The notes below the pieces were generated by a model. The model made no database searches. It was not told the DNA's origin and saw only the letters and a list, made by a program, of their open reading frames with translations. Made by a program: the position numbers and the translations under genes. Positions 1 to 7,231 of a stretch of 13,410 nucleotides of DNA are shown in pieces; the stretch's first letter is position 1, and each line of letters starts with the position of its first letter. The DNA is from Eubacterium sp. (GTDB lineage: Bacteria; Bacillota; Clostridia; Oscillospirales; Acutalibacteraceae): NCBI GenBank assembly GCA_014465955.1, contig JACTVT010000057.1, positions 1 to 13,410 on the forward strand, written 5' to 3'.

Positions 1-15
1 CTATTGGTGATACTT

Positions 16-252
16 GTGGTATATAAGAATATCAGAGATTTGAGAGAGGATATGGATTATTCTCAGGAGAAAGTTGCAAAAGCCTTAGGAATGTCTCAAA
101 GATCTTACTCTAATTATGAGAATGGTAAAAGTCAATGGAATCCTGAAATGCTGATTAAACTGTCAGCATTATATGATGTTTCAATAGACTATCTTTTGGG
201 AATTACCACGGTAAAAACCCCATATCCGAAAGATAAAACCGGCAAAAAATAA
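16..252 (+). CDS. XRE/Cro-C1-type helix-turn-helix regulator (start uncertain)
   Basis: A small DNA-binding protein of about 78 residues, essentially a single Cro/C1-type HTH domain. It shows the usual pattern: an N-terminal helix (NIRDLREDMDYSQ), a helix-turn-helix at residues 16-35 (QEKVAKALGMSQRSYSNYENG) and the closing motif IKLSALYDVSIDYLLG. The last 13 residues are a basic, Pro/Lys-rich tail. I prefer GTG at 16 because GGTGA at 6-10 is a plausible Shine-Dalgarno sequence 5 bases before it. The frame is open through base 1, so TTG at 4, GTG at 7 or a start outside the window cannot be excluded. The target operon is unknown. The gene converges on the aldo/keto reductase gene and they share a terminator, so no regulatory link to it is implied. 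Family assignment is secure; the start is not. Confidence 0.85.
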   Translation: MVYKNIRDLREDMDYSQEKVAKALGMSQRSYSNYENGKSQWNPEMLIKLSALYDVSIDYLLGITTVKTPYPKDKTGKK

Positions 253-290
253 AGCGCTTGTGTATTTGTATACATAAGCGCTTTGTCTTT
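251..290. terminator. Bidirectional intrinsic terminator between convergent genes
   Basis: Arms at 251-264 and 271-284 form a 14-bp stem with one G-T pair and a 6-base loop (265-270). The right side continues gtcttttat. On the minus strand the stem is followed by ATTTTTTGCC, a better U-tract. The left arm overlaps the stop codon of the XRE gene. It probably ends both the XRE transcript and the GH127/AKR transcript. Confidence 0.8.
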
Positions 291-1288
291 TATATTCTGC
301 CTGTAATTCCGTCAATCTGAATTAAATCAGTTTTTGTTAAATCAGGGCATTTCAATGCACTCAGATTTTCCAATAACTGTTTTTTGGAATGAACACCAAC
401 CAAAACAGACGTAATGCTGTTATTGTTTAAAAGCCATTTGATTGCCATTTGCGAAAGTGTCATTCCTTTTTTGTGTGCCATATCGGCAAGTTGTTTAACC
501 TGAAAAGCCTTCTTTTCGTCATAGCCGAGTTTTGCCTCAAGCGCTTTGTTGTTGTAAAGTCTTGTGTTTTCCGGAATGCCATCGGCATATTTGTCAGATA
601 ACAGACCCTGTGCAAGCGGTGAAAAAGCGATAATGCCTTTTTTCTTGCTTTTCGCCTCTGATATCAGGTCATTATCTTCAATAGTTCTGTCAAAAATGGA
701 GTATCTGTTTTGATTGATAATAAACGGCACGTTGTAATCATCGCATTTATGGTGCATTTTGTGCATAGTGTGACCGTCATAATTGCTTATGCCTGCATAA
801 AGTGCCTTGCCCTGTCGAATAATGTCGGAAAGGCAGAGGGCGGTTTCCTTCAGCGGTGTTTCAGGCGTCATACAGTGGTGGTAAAAGATGTCCACATATT
901 CAAGTCCCATTCGTTTAAGACTCTGATCAAGAGATGCAATAAGATATTTTCTTGTGCCGCCACGCCCGCCGTAAGGACCCTGCCACATTTCATATCCTGC
1001 TTTAGTGCTGATTATAAGTTCGTCACGGTGCGGTTTTAAATTTTCTTTAAAAATTTTTCCGAAGTTTATTTCGGCTCTGCCCGGTTCGGGACCGTAGTTG
1101 TTTGCAAGATCAAAATGCGTAATGCCGTTGTCAAACGCAGTTAAAATAATGTCTTTCATAACCTCGTAATCATCATTGATTCCGAAATTCTGCCATAGGC
1201 CTACTGACAATGCAGGTAATTGCAGCCCGCTCTTTCCGCAGTAGTTGTATGTCATTTCATCATATCTTTTTTCATTTGCTTTATACAT
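290..1288 (-). CDS. Aldo/keto reductase, YghZ / L-glyceraldehyde-3-phosphate reductase-like
   Basis: A cytoplasmic NADPH-dependent aldo/keto reductase of 332 residues, the usual length for the YghZ/Gpr branch (AKR14). Family landmarks are unusually clear: YNYCGKSGLQLPALSVGLW near the N-terminus, FDLANNYGPEPG (catalytic Asp60 and Tyr65), ELIISTKAGYEMW (catalytic Lys96), SLKRMGLEYVDIFYHH (catalytic His138), and a C-terminal cofactor segment VLVGVHSKKQLLENLSAL. I place the start at ATG 1288, not at an in-frame codon 11 residues earlier, because TAGGAGT lies 8 bases before it. That ribosome site overlaps the TAG stop of the GH127 gene, so translation of the two genes is probably coupled. Known members reduce L-glyceraldehyde 3-phosphate or methylglyoxal. 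Pairing with an arabinofuranosidase suggests a sugar-derived aldehyde here, which is inference. Confidence 0.93.
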   Translation of the reverse strand: MYKANEKRYDEMTYNYCGKSGLQLPALSVGLWQNFGINDDYEVMKDIILTAFDNGITHFDLANNYGPEPGRAEINFGKIFKENLKPHRDELIISTKAGYEMWQGPYGGRGGTRKYLIASLDQSLKRMGLEYVDIFYHHCMTPETPLKETALCLSDIIRQGKALYAGISNYDGHTMHKMHHKCDDYNVPFIINQNRYSIFDRTIEDNDLISEAKSKKKGIIAFSPLAQGLLSDKYADGIPENTRLYNNKALEAKLGYDEKKAFQVKQLADMAHKKGMTLSQMAIKWLLNNNSITSVLVGVHSKKQLLENLSALKCPDLTKTDLIQIDGITGRI

Positions 1289-1299
1289 AATTTTCACTC

Positions 1300-3216
1300 C
1301 TAAAATCTTATGTAAACACACATTTCATTTTCACCTCTGCGTGCCCATTTATAATACGGTATAAATGTCAGTTGAACTGCTTGCTCTTCAGGTTCTGAAT
1401 ACTCTTTATAAAGTAAATCATCTGTTATTGCTTCTTTGAATCCGTTTGCAGTGATAACACTATTATGGTAACTGAAATCGGGTGATTTTGCAAGTCTTAA
1501 TAAATGCAGGTCGGCTCCATTATCGGCCTCTTCAAGGCAGTACACAATAGGACCGCGCATAATGGCAACCTTGCCTATGTTGCTTCTTACTTTCGGGTTG
1601 CATTTCATTATTTTTATTTCAGGTTTGAATTCAGCAAGTATTTCTGAATTTTTGTCAATGCGGAAATATGCATATCCGTTTTCTGTTTTGCAGGGTTTTA
1701 TACTGAATTTATAATTGCTGCACCAGCAGGGAAGTCGAAGTGCAATATTTATCGGTTTTTCTGTATTAACTGTTATTTTTACTTTACCGTTTTTAATATA
1801 TGTTTCGTCAATTTCCAAATCAACGTTTTTACATTCTACTTTCATATTGATGTATTGGTGAATAAATACAGTGTTTTCATTTTCGGTAACGCAGTATTCA
1901 CCTACAGAGGCAATCAGTCTTGCAATATTCGGCGGACAGCAGGCACAGTTAAACCATTTTTGTCTGACAGGTTTTATGTGGTCTTTTCGCGAATCTTTTT
2001 TGCAGGCAATGGGATTAACTTCAAGAGGGTTTACATAGAAAAAACTTTTGCCGTCAGGGGCAATTCCCGAGATAATTCCATTGCAAAGGCATTTTTCAAT
2101 TATGTCTGCATATTTTGAATTAATGTCTGATATAAGCATTCTTTGTGCAAAAAACACAAGCCCTATTGATGCACAGCTTTCGGCGTAAGCAAGGTCATTC
2201 GGCAAATCATAATCAAATGTAAACGCCTCGCCGTCTTTTGTAGAGCCAATACCGCCTGTAATATACATCTTTTTGCTTGTGATATTTTTAAACAACTCTT
2301 TGCAGGTGTTTAAAAGCTCTGTGTTATTTGTTTCTCTTGCAACGTCTGCCATACCTGAATAAAGATAAACTGCACGGACTGCGTGCCCTACAGCCTCTTT
2401 CTGCTCAGCGGCAGGAATATGAGCCTGATTATATTCATACCGTATTTTTTCGTCAGGTTCAATTCCTTGTTCAAGGTCAAAATAATATGGCTTTGTGCCT
2501 CGTCTGTCTATCAGTAATTTTGCCATATTAATGTATTTTTGATTTTTTGTGGCGTGATATAATTTAATAAATGCCATTTCGGCTATTTCGTGACCGCCGT
2601 AGCCTTCTTTTTTCTGTTCGCCGAATGTATCGCATATCAAATCGGCATATTTTATAACTGCATTCAGCAGTTTATCCTTTCCCGTTGCATTATAATAGGC
2701 AACTCCCGCCTCTGCAAAATGCCCAAAGCAGTAAAACTCGTGGTGGTCTTTCAGATTTGTAAATGCTTTTTCAGGATTGTTGATTGTATAAAGCGTGTTC
2801 AGATATCCGTTTTCAGCCTGTGCCCGGCACACGAGGTCAATGGCGTTGTCTGCAAGCCTTTCAAACTCTGAATCAGGTTCGTTTTCAAGGCAGTACGCAA
2901 CGGCTTCTATCCATTTGGCTAAATCCGAATCCTGAAAAACCCAGCCGAGAAAAGAGTTTTTGTCCGAATTTTTAGAGGTGTAAAACCATTTGTCGGTAGG
3001 GTATACAGGTGTTTCAATTCCATTCCTTCTTTTTTCAATTATATCTCCTGCAAGCTTAAAATTTCTGATGCAGTAACTTTTTTCGGCATTTTCGATATTA
3101 TCATTCAGTGCATTCCATTGATATGAAATAACTTCATTTTTTACAAGCTCAGCCATTTCTTTCCAAAATCCGTTTTTCAGCATAATATTTTTATTTGTTA
3201 CAGGTTTTGCAGTCAT
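1300..3216 (-). CDS. GH127 beta-L-arabinofuranosidase (DUF1680 family)
   Basis: A 638-residue glycoside hydrolase, close in length to HypBA1 of Bifidobacterium longum (658 residues), which releases L-arabinose from beta-L-arabinofuranosides. The HypBA1 active site maps with an offset of 8-9 residues: acid/base Glu330 (GGIGSTKDGEAF), zinc ligands Glu346 and Cys348 (YAESCASIG), and nucleophile Cys426 plus zinc ligand Cys427 (WFNCACCPPN). The C-terminal signature PYYKWARRGENEM is also typical. There is no signal peptide, so it should act in the cytoplasm on imported oligosaccharides; no transporter gene is in the window. ATG 3216 has GGAG 8 bases upstream. It is the first gene of a two-gene operon with the aldo/keto reductase (11 bases apart). 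Other GH127 members act on different sugars, so arabinose specificity is likely rather than proven. Confidence 0.94.
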   Translation of the reverse strand: MTAKPVTNKNIMLKNGFWKEMAELVKNEVISYQWNALNDNIENAEKSYCIRNFKLAGDIIEKRRNGIETPVYPTDKWFYTSKNSDKNSFLGWVFQDSDLAKWIEAVAYCLENEPDSEFERLADNAIDLVCRAQAENGYLNTLYTINNPEKAFTNLKDHHEFYCFGHFAEAGVAYYNATGKDKLLNAVIKYADLICDTFGEQKKEGYGGHEIAEMAFIKLYHATKNQKYINMAKLLIDRRGTKPYYFDLEQGIEPDEKIRYEYNQAHIPAAEQKEAVGHAVRAVYLYSGMADVARETNNTELLNTCKELFKNITSKKMYITGGIGSTKDGEAFTFDYDLPNDLAYAESCASIGLVFFAQRMLISDINSKYADIIEKCLCNGIISGIAPDGKSFFYVNPLEVNPIACKKDSRKDHIKPVRQKWFNCACCPPNIARLIASVGEYCVTENENTVFIHQYINMKVECKNVDLEIDETYIKNGKVKITVNTEKPINIALRLPCWCSNYKFSIKPCKTENGYAYFRIDKNSEILAEFKPEIKIMKCNPKVRSNIGKVAIMRGPIVYCLEEADNGADLHLLRLAKSPDFSYHNSVITANGFKEAITDDLLYKEYSEPEEQAVQLTFIPYYKWARRGENEMCVYIRF

Positions 3217-3246
3217 AAATTTGTCTCCGTATGATTCTTTGTTTAC

Positions 3247-3274
3247 ATTGTACCATAAAAAATAGGCAAAGCAA
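3247..3274 (-). promoter_or_regulatory. Promoter of the GH127/AKR operon
   Basis: On the minus strand TTGCTT (3274-3269), a 16-base spacer and TACAAT (3252-3247) form a sigma-A-type promoter ending about 30 bases before the GH127 start. The -35 box lies inside the distal arm of the terminator of the upstream gene, so the terminator and promoter are physically merged. No convincing catabolite-response (cre) palindrome was seen. Confidence 0.65.
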
Positions 3275-3296
3275 TAAAAAAATTACTGCTCTGCCT
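3258..3296 (-). terminator. Intrinsic terminator after the small membrane protein gene
   Basis: Arms 3283-3296 and 3264-3277 pair over 14 bp (two G-T pairs) around a 5-base loop (3278-3282). On the minus strand the hairpin is followed by ATTTTTT (3263-3257). It insulates the 3302-3598 gene from the GH127 operon lying downstream on the same strand. Confidence 0.8.
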
Positions 3297-3301
3297 GTTT
3301 T

Positions 3302-3598
3302 TTACGCCGCAAGGTCAATGTCAATGTTAATACCGTTTAATTCATTGTTGCGTTTTTCTATGCGCTCGCTGTGTTTTTTTGCATATTCGGCGTTTTTTCT
3401 TTTTCTGTCCTTTTTTACTTCAATCATTATTGCGGCAATTGCAAAAATAATGAAGTAAACTACAATTTCCGCCACAAAAATTATTTTTGACTGAACAGGG
3501 GTAATAAGGTCAAAAATGTGAAACGGAATTTCCATCAGGCAGTAGCCGATTGCAGCGCTGAGTACGCCGATTAAAATATTTTTTATTATTTTTTTCAT
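3302..3598 (-). CDS. Small two-helix membrane protein, function unknown
   Basis: A 98-residue protein I do not recognise. It has two hydrophobic helices, about residues 5-27 and 38-60, joined by a short loop containing two prolines (IPFHIFDLITPVQ). A strongly charged tail follows (VKKDRKRKNAEYAKKHSERIEKR). The positive-inside rule places both termini in the cytoplasm. The gene is clearly real: a consensus AGGAGG sits 8 bases before the ATG, and it has its own promoter and terminator. Its expression unit is separate from both neighbours, so context does not suggest a role. The charged tail could form a short helix or bind nucleic acid or a partner, but that is a guess. Confidence 0.8.
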   Translation of the reverse strand: MKKIIKNILIGVLSAAIGYCLMEIPFHIFDLITPVQSKIIFVAEIVVYFIIFAIAAIMIEVKKDRKRKNAEYAKKHSERIEKRNNELNGINIDIDLAA

Positions 3599-3629
3599 AT
3601 TGAAAACCTCCTCTTTTGTTTACAATTTC

Positions 3630-3658
3630 ATTTTAATGAATCAAAAGTTGATTTTCAA
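3630..3658 (-). promoter_or_regulatory. Promoter of the small membrane protein with a dyad in the spacer
   Basis: On the minus strand TTGAAA (3658-3653), a 17-base spacer and TAAAAT (3635-3630) form a good sigma-A promoter ending about 30 bases before the ATG. The spacer contains a perfect inverted repeat, AATCAA-AAG-TTGATT (3639-3653), that also touches the -35 box. That position suits a repressor operator. The cognate regulator is unknown. Confidence 0.6.
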
Positions 3659-3680
3659 TAGGTGTGATAACCATAGTCCT

Positions 3681-3706
3681 AAAATACGGACTGTAAAACG
3701 TATTTT
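3681..3706 (-). terminator. Possible weak terminator after the MocR-type gene
   Basis: Arms 3681-3688 and 3699-3706 (AAAATACG / CGTATTTT) pair perfectly over 8 bp with a 10-base loop, just after the stop codon at 3708. The stem is A+T-rich and the U-tract forms part of the stem. An alternative pairing AGTCC/GGACT overlaps it. Termination here is plausible but weak. Confidence 0.35.
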
Positions 3707-3707
3707 T

Positions 3708-4973
3708 TTAGTAATCCAATGACTTTTTGAGCGATTTTACCGCTGAATCAAAGTCTTTTTCTGAGATGGATGATGTGTTTAGGCATAGTTTTATTCTGCC
3801 GTTTTTGTATTCATCAATAAAAATTTTAATGCCGTTTTGCAAAAATGTATCGGTATCTTTATTAAAATCCGTTTTCATTATAATCTGCAGTGCATTTTCG
3901 CTGATTTCTATGTTGGCCGTCGGGAATTCCGTTTTTAATTTTTCTGCAAATAATTTTGTTTTCGCTGTGTAGAAGCGCCTTGTTTTTCTTATCTGTGCTT
4001 TTAAATGCCCGTCGTTAATGAATTTGTAAAGTGCAATTTGCTCCGTTTTGCTTGCTGTTTGATTGAATTTAAAAATATTCTGCTTATATTTTTCGGCAAG
4101 TTCTTCAGTTAAAATCATAAAACTGATTCTGATTGACGGTAAAAGCAGTTTAGAAAATGAGCCAAGGTATACAACATTGCTGCCGCCCGATAATGCGTGA
4201 AGTGACGGCGTAGGTTTTGTATTGTACAGAAAGTCGCTTTCAAAATCATCTTCAATTACAAGGCTGCCGTTCTGTGCAGAATGTGCCACAAGTTCAACCC
4301 GCCTTTTGTTTGGCATAACATCACCCCAACGTGTCATTTTCGATGGCGTAACATAAATTATATCGGCGTCTTTATTTCTGTATTTTACATCAAATCCGTA
4401 ATCGGAAAACAGGCTTGCACCCTGCACAAAACTTCGGTCGGGAAATGAAACCGTGCCGCGATTGTCAATAAGTGAGCAGAAAACAGATAATAACGTTTGC
4501 ACACCTGCACCTATCACAATTCTGTCTGCCGAGGCGGTAACATTGCGTTTTTCTCTTATATAGTCTGCAATTGCTTCACGCAAAAGCAGTTCGCCCTGCG
4601 CTTCGCTGTATGATAATAATTTGTCGTCCTGTCTGAGTGCGCTTTTTATGTATCTGCGCCAGATGTTGAAATCAAAACTGTCACGGTCTGCCGTGTCTGT
4701 TGTGAAATCAAATTTAATTTTATCAGAAGTGTTTTCGGCTTTGCTTTCGGCTGATTTTTTCTTCTTTTTGTAAGAAACATAATATCCGCTCTGTGGTTCG
4801 CTGATTATGTATCCGTCGGCAGACAGGGCAAAATATGCGTTTTGCACCGTTGTTCTGCTTACACCGTAAAGTTCGCTTGCTTTTCTTACAGACGGCAGTT
4901 TTTTACCGTAATCTATTTGCCTATCGGTAATTTCTTTTTTTATTCGGTTGTATAATTCATTGTATTTGCTCAT
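3708..4973 (-). CDS. MocR-type regulator: GntR winged helix fused to aminotransferase-like domain
   Basis: A 421-residue MocR/PdxR/GabR-type transcription factor, rather short for the family (commonly about 450-500). Residues 1-67 are a GntR winged helix (KKLPSVRKASELYGVSRTTVQNAY, then GYIISEPQSGYYV). A Lys-rich linker (69-85) leads to a fold-type I aminotransferase domain. The pyridoxal-phosphate lysine is visible in GSFSKLLLPSIR (Lys275), as is the IEDDFESDF segment (240-248). The usual substrate-loop motif after TPS (HQFP in most members) is replaced by KMTRWGD, so the effector pocket may differ. ATG 4973 follows AAGG 9 bases upstream. The gene is divergent from the radical SAM gene over a shared, dyad-bearing promoter region, so it probably regulates itself and that neighbour. 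PdxR and GabR are well-known relatives, but nothing here points to vitamin B6 or GABA genes. Confidence 0.9.
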   Translation of the reverse strand: MSKYNELYNRIKKEITDRQIDYGKKLPSVRKASELYGVSRTTVQNAYFALSADGYIISEPQSGYYVSYKKKKKSAESKAENTSDKIKFDFTTDTADRDSFDFNIWRRYIKSALRQDDKLLSYSEAQGELLLREAIADYIREKRNVTASADRIVIGAGVQTLLSVFCSLIDNRGTVSFPDRSFVQGASLFSDYGFDVKYRNKDADIIYVTPSKMTRWGDVMPNKRRVELVAHSAQNGSLVIEDDFESDFLYNTKPTPSLHALSGGSNVVYLGSFSKLLLPSIRISFMILTEELAEKYKQNIFKFNQTASKTEQIALYKFINDGHLKAQIRKTRRFYTAKTKLFAEKLKTEFPTANIEISENALQIIMKTDFNKDTDTFLQNGIKIFIDEYKNGRIKLCLNTSSISEKDFDSAVKSLKKSLDY

Positions 4974-4992
4974 AACTGTACCTTAAAAATAA

Positions 4993-5054
4993 TTGATTTC
5001 TGTGTATATAAATGAATACAATTTTATTGTATATTATTTTAACAGAATAATCAA
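4993..5054. promoter_or_regulatory. Interlocked divergent promoters with a 17-bp dyad (MocR / radical SAM)
   Basis: Rightward promoter for the radical SAM gene: TTGATT (4993-4998), 18-base spacer, TACAAT (5017-5022). Leftward promoter for the MocR gene: TTGATT (5054-5049), 17-base spacer, TACAAT (5031-5026). The two -10 boxes form the arms of a perfect inverted repeat, ATACAAT-TTT-ATTGTAT (5016-5032). An additional TGTAT half-site occurs at 5003-5007, a direct repeat of the one at 5028-5032. One protein bound at the dyad would cover both -10 elements, and the two polymerases would compete. The MocR protein is the natural candidate ligand (inference). Confidence 0.65.
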
Positions 5055-5076
5055 CAGTATTTTGGGAGGAGTTCAT

Positions 5077-5688
5077 ATGTCTGAAATTATTTATACTCTT
5101 GAAGGCGGTACATACTTTAATATAACCAATAAATGCCCCTGCAACTGTGCATTCTGCATTCGTTCAAAGGGCGATGCCGTCGGCGAGGCTAAGCGCCTTT
5201 GGCACGATGAAGAACCAACCTTTGACGATATTAAAAATGCTATTGATAATTATGATTTTTCAAATGTTAAAGAATCTGTTTTCTGCGGTTACGGCGAGCC
5301 TACAAACGCTTTTGAAAATCTAATTAAATCGGCAGAATATCTTAAAGAAAAATTTCCCGAGATGAAGTTAAGGCTTAACACAAACGGTCTTTCCGATTTG
5401 ATTAATAAGCGCAGAACGGCAGGGGAGATATGTAAAGTTTTTGATATTGTGTCCGTGTCGCTCAATGATCCGTCATCCGAAAAGTATGACAAAATCACAC
5501 GAAATATTTACCCGGGTGAGGCTTTCCCTGCACTCCTTAAATTTACAAAGGACTGCGTTGCCCTCGGCACAGAGGTGCATATGACGGTTGTTGATGTTAT
5601 TTCGCAGGAAGATATTGACGCATCAAGAAAATTATGTGAAGAATGCGGTGCAATATTCCGTCTTCGTTCATTCGATAACGGAAGATAA
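5077..5688 (+). CDS. Radical SAM protein, TatD-family-associated type
   Basis: A compact radical S-adenosylmethionine enzyme of 203 residues. The Fe4S4 cluster motif CX3CX2C is C20-PCN-C24-AF-C27, preceded by LEGGTYFNITNKC. Further radical SAM landmarks are CGYGEPT (70-76, the SAM-binding GGE-like strand), LNTNG (100-104) and SVSLN (126-130). The N-terminal motif and short length match the family annotated as TatD-associated radical SAM proteins, of unknown reaction, often encoded next to or fused with a TatD nuclease. No tatD gene occurs in this window. The start at ATG 5077 is set by GGGAGGA 6 bases upstream; longer readings from TTG 4993 would run through the promoter. The protein lacks a SPASM extension and a large C-terminal half, so it may need a partner. 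The neighbouring MocR-type gene is divergent and probably regulates it. Confidence 0.88.
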   Translation: MSEIIYTLEGGTYFNITNKCPCNCAFCIRSKGDAVGEAKRLWHDEEPTFDDIKNAIDNYDFSNVKESVFCGYGEPTNAFENLIKSAEYLKEKFPEMKLRLNTNGLSDLINKRRTAGEICKVFDIVSVSLNDPSSEKYDKITRNIYPGEAFPALLKFTKDCVALGTEVHMTVVDVISQEDIDASRKLCEECGAIFRLRSFDNGR

Positions 5689-5691
5689 TTA

Positions 5692-5725
5692 AAAAACCTT
5701 TGGATATTTTTGTCCAAAGGTTTTT
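5692..5725. terminator. Strong bidirectional terminator
   Basis: A perfect 13-bp stem (5692-5704 with 5713-5725) and an 8-base loop lie between the converging radical SAM and O-antigen-ligase-like genes. It has A-runs on the left and T-runs on the right, so it works as an intrinsic terminator on either strand. Confidence 0.88.
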
Positions 5726-5742
5726 ATTGACTCAATGTTAAG

Positions 5743-7167
5743 TTATTTTAAATGCGTAACGCTTTTTAAATCTCTTTCGGTAACTTTTATAAAGTCATCG
5801 GGCGATTTGATAAGCGTTTTTTCATAACATTGGCTGATTGCCTGTGTCAGTCCCATTAATATCATAAACAGTATAATCTGTTTTGGAGAATTGAAAACAT
5901 AATCCGTAAGACCGAAAAGCAAAAACAGCAGCAGGCTTGTAAATACACAAAAAACGAGGTCGAATTTTTTGCCGTTGTTGGCATTGATTTCAAGCAGTTT
6001 GCCGAATGCACAAAGTATGATTACAGCAAGCAGTATAATGCCTATAATACCAAGTTCTGCCCATATTTCAAGCACAAAATTGTGCGCATGCGGTTTGTTT
6101 AAATCGTAAGCCGTTGTCAGCATAATTCCCGTGCTTTCACAGCCGAAACCAAGTCCGCCGAAAAAAGCCTTTATATTATGCACGATATAGTCAAATGTAC
6201 TTTTCCAAATTTCAAAATGTGCGTTTGTTGATTTAATCGGTTCGGCATTGTTTACAGTCACTTTCGGTGTCGGTATCACAACTTTGCTGTTATTGACTGC
6301 TGTGTTTTGTACCTGAAAAATCAGCCCGTATCTTGTTAAAATCGAAGGCACAATAACTGCTGCTGTAGGCATAATAATTGTCAGCAGTTGTTTCCAATGC
6401 CTTTTGGCAAGAATTATAAACATAAATATCCATCCGAAAAGTGCAATAACACATCCGGCTCTTGTAAGCGTTGAACTTATACCTGCACAGATTAACAGAT
6501 TGAATATAAAGTATGTAATTTTTTCTTTTTTGTTTTTGGCGTTAAGGAAAAGATATATTGAAATCGGGTATGCAAATATAAGGTATGTTGCAAGCAGATT
6601 AGGATTTGAAAAGAAACCGCTTGCCCTGTCTGCAAATGTGTTTGTTTTTATCTGAAACGGAAGCCATGTATAAACGGCTTTGTCAAGTGATTTGTAAAAC
6701 GGTGTTACAAGAATAAATTTTTCACTTAAATGACCGAATTTGTTAAGTGTATAGGTGCATATTTGAATTACTCCGCAAATACTGTTTGCAATTCCGCCGT
6801 AAACAATTAATTTTAAAATTCTGTCAATTCTTTTTCTTGTTGTTCCGAGATTGTAAATCATAACCTGCACAAGAAACATTCCCCACCACAGACCTGCTGT
6901 GCCGAGAGTGTCAAGTTTTGTGCCGGACCAGAGCGTGCTGAGCAGTGCGAGCGACATAAAGGCTATTTCAAGTTTGCCGAGGGTTCCTACCTTTGCTTTC
7001 CGACCCTCTTTTGTCCATTGCCGTTTAAATACGATAAAGCCTGTAAAAAGCAAAAACGGGCTTATATATTCCGGCAGTATAGGGAAAAACAGTATAATTG
7101 CTTCAAGCCAGCACCAACCGGGATTTTCACGGTATCGTGCTTTAAAAGCATTAATTCTTTCGTTCAT
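5743..7167 (-). CDS. O-antigen ligase / Wzy-like polysaccharide membrane protein
   Basis: A 474-residue polytopic membrane protein with around ten or more hydrophobic segments. It matches the O-antigen ligase/polymerase superfamily (WaaL/Wzy). Recognisable family features are RASGFFSNPNLLATYL (181-196), STLTRAG (232-238), a large polar extracellular loop (about 280-358), and the conserved PHAHNFVLEIWAELGIIG (359-376) with its His near the membrane face. Such enzymes join lipid-linked glycans to an acceptor or polymerise repeat units on the outside of the membrane. In a Gram-positive cell the product would be a capsule, wall glycan or glycoprotein, not LPS. No glycosyltransferases flank it, so it is an orphan. 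ATG 7167 has AAGGA 7 bases upstream. Its promoter spacer contains an 11-base homopolymer that could make expression phase-variable. Ligase versus polymerase cannot be decided from sequence. Confidence 0.85.
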   Translation of the reverse strand: MNERINAFKARYRENPGWCWLEAIILFFPILPEYISPFLLFTGFIVFKRQWTKEGRKAKVGTLGKLEIAFMSLALLSTLWSGTKLDTLGTAGLWWGMFLVQVMIYNLGTTRKRIDRILKLIVYGGIANSICGVIQICTYTLNKFGHLSEKFILVTPFYKSLDKAVYTWLPFQIKTNTFADRASGFFSNPNLLATYLIFAYPISIYLFLNAKNKKEKITYFIFNLLICAGISSTLTRAGCVIALFGWIFMFIILAKRHWKQLLTIIMPTAAVIVPSILTRYGLIFQVQNTAVNNSKVVIPTPKVTVNNAEPIKSTNAHFEIWKSTFDYIVHNIKAFFGGLGFGCESTGIMLTTAYDLNKPHAHNFVLEIWAELGIIGIILLAVIILCAFGKLLEINANNGKKFDLVFCVFTSLLLFLLFGLTDYVFNSPKQIILFMILMGLTQAISQCYEKTLIKSPDDFIKVTERDLKSVTHLK

Positions 7168-7231
7168 ATGTTATCCTTATATTTTATGTGAATTTTTTAA
7201 TCAATATTTTTTTGTGCGCTATTGTTTATAC

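Noticed and set aside
710..1039. Plus-strand reading frame of 109 codons inside the aldo/keto reductase gene
   Set aside because: It is antisense to catalytic motifs of a well-conserved enzyme, with no ribosome site or family similarity.
3217..3260. Catabolite-response (cre) operator upstream of GH127
   Set aside because: TGTAAACAAAGAATCA resembles one half of a cre site but lacks the central CG and symmetry.
4993..5076. N-terminal extension of the radical SAM protein starting at TTG 4993
   Set aside because: The extension runs through the promoter, lacks a ribosome site and is not conserved-looking; ATG 5077 has an ideal GGGAGGA.
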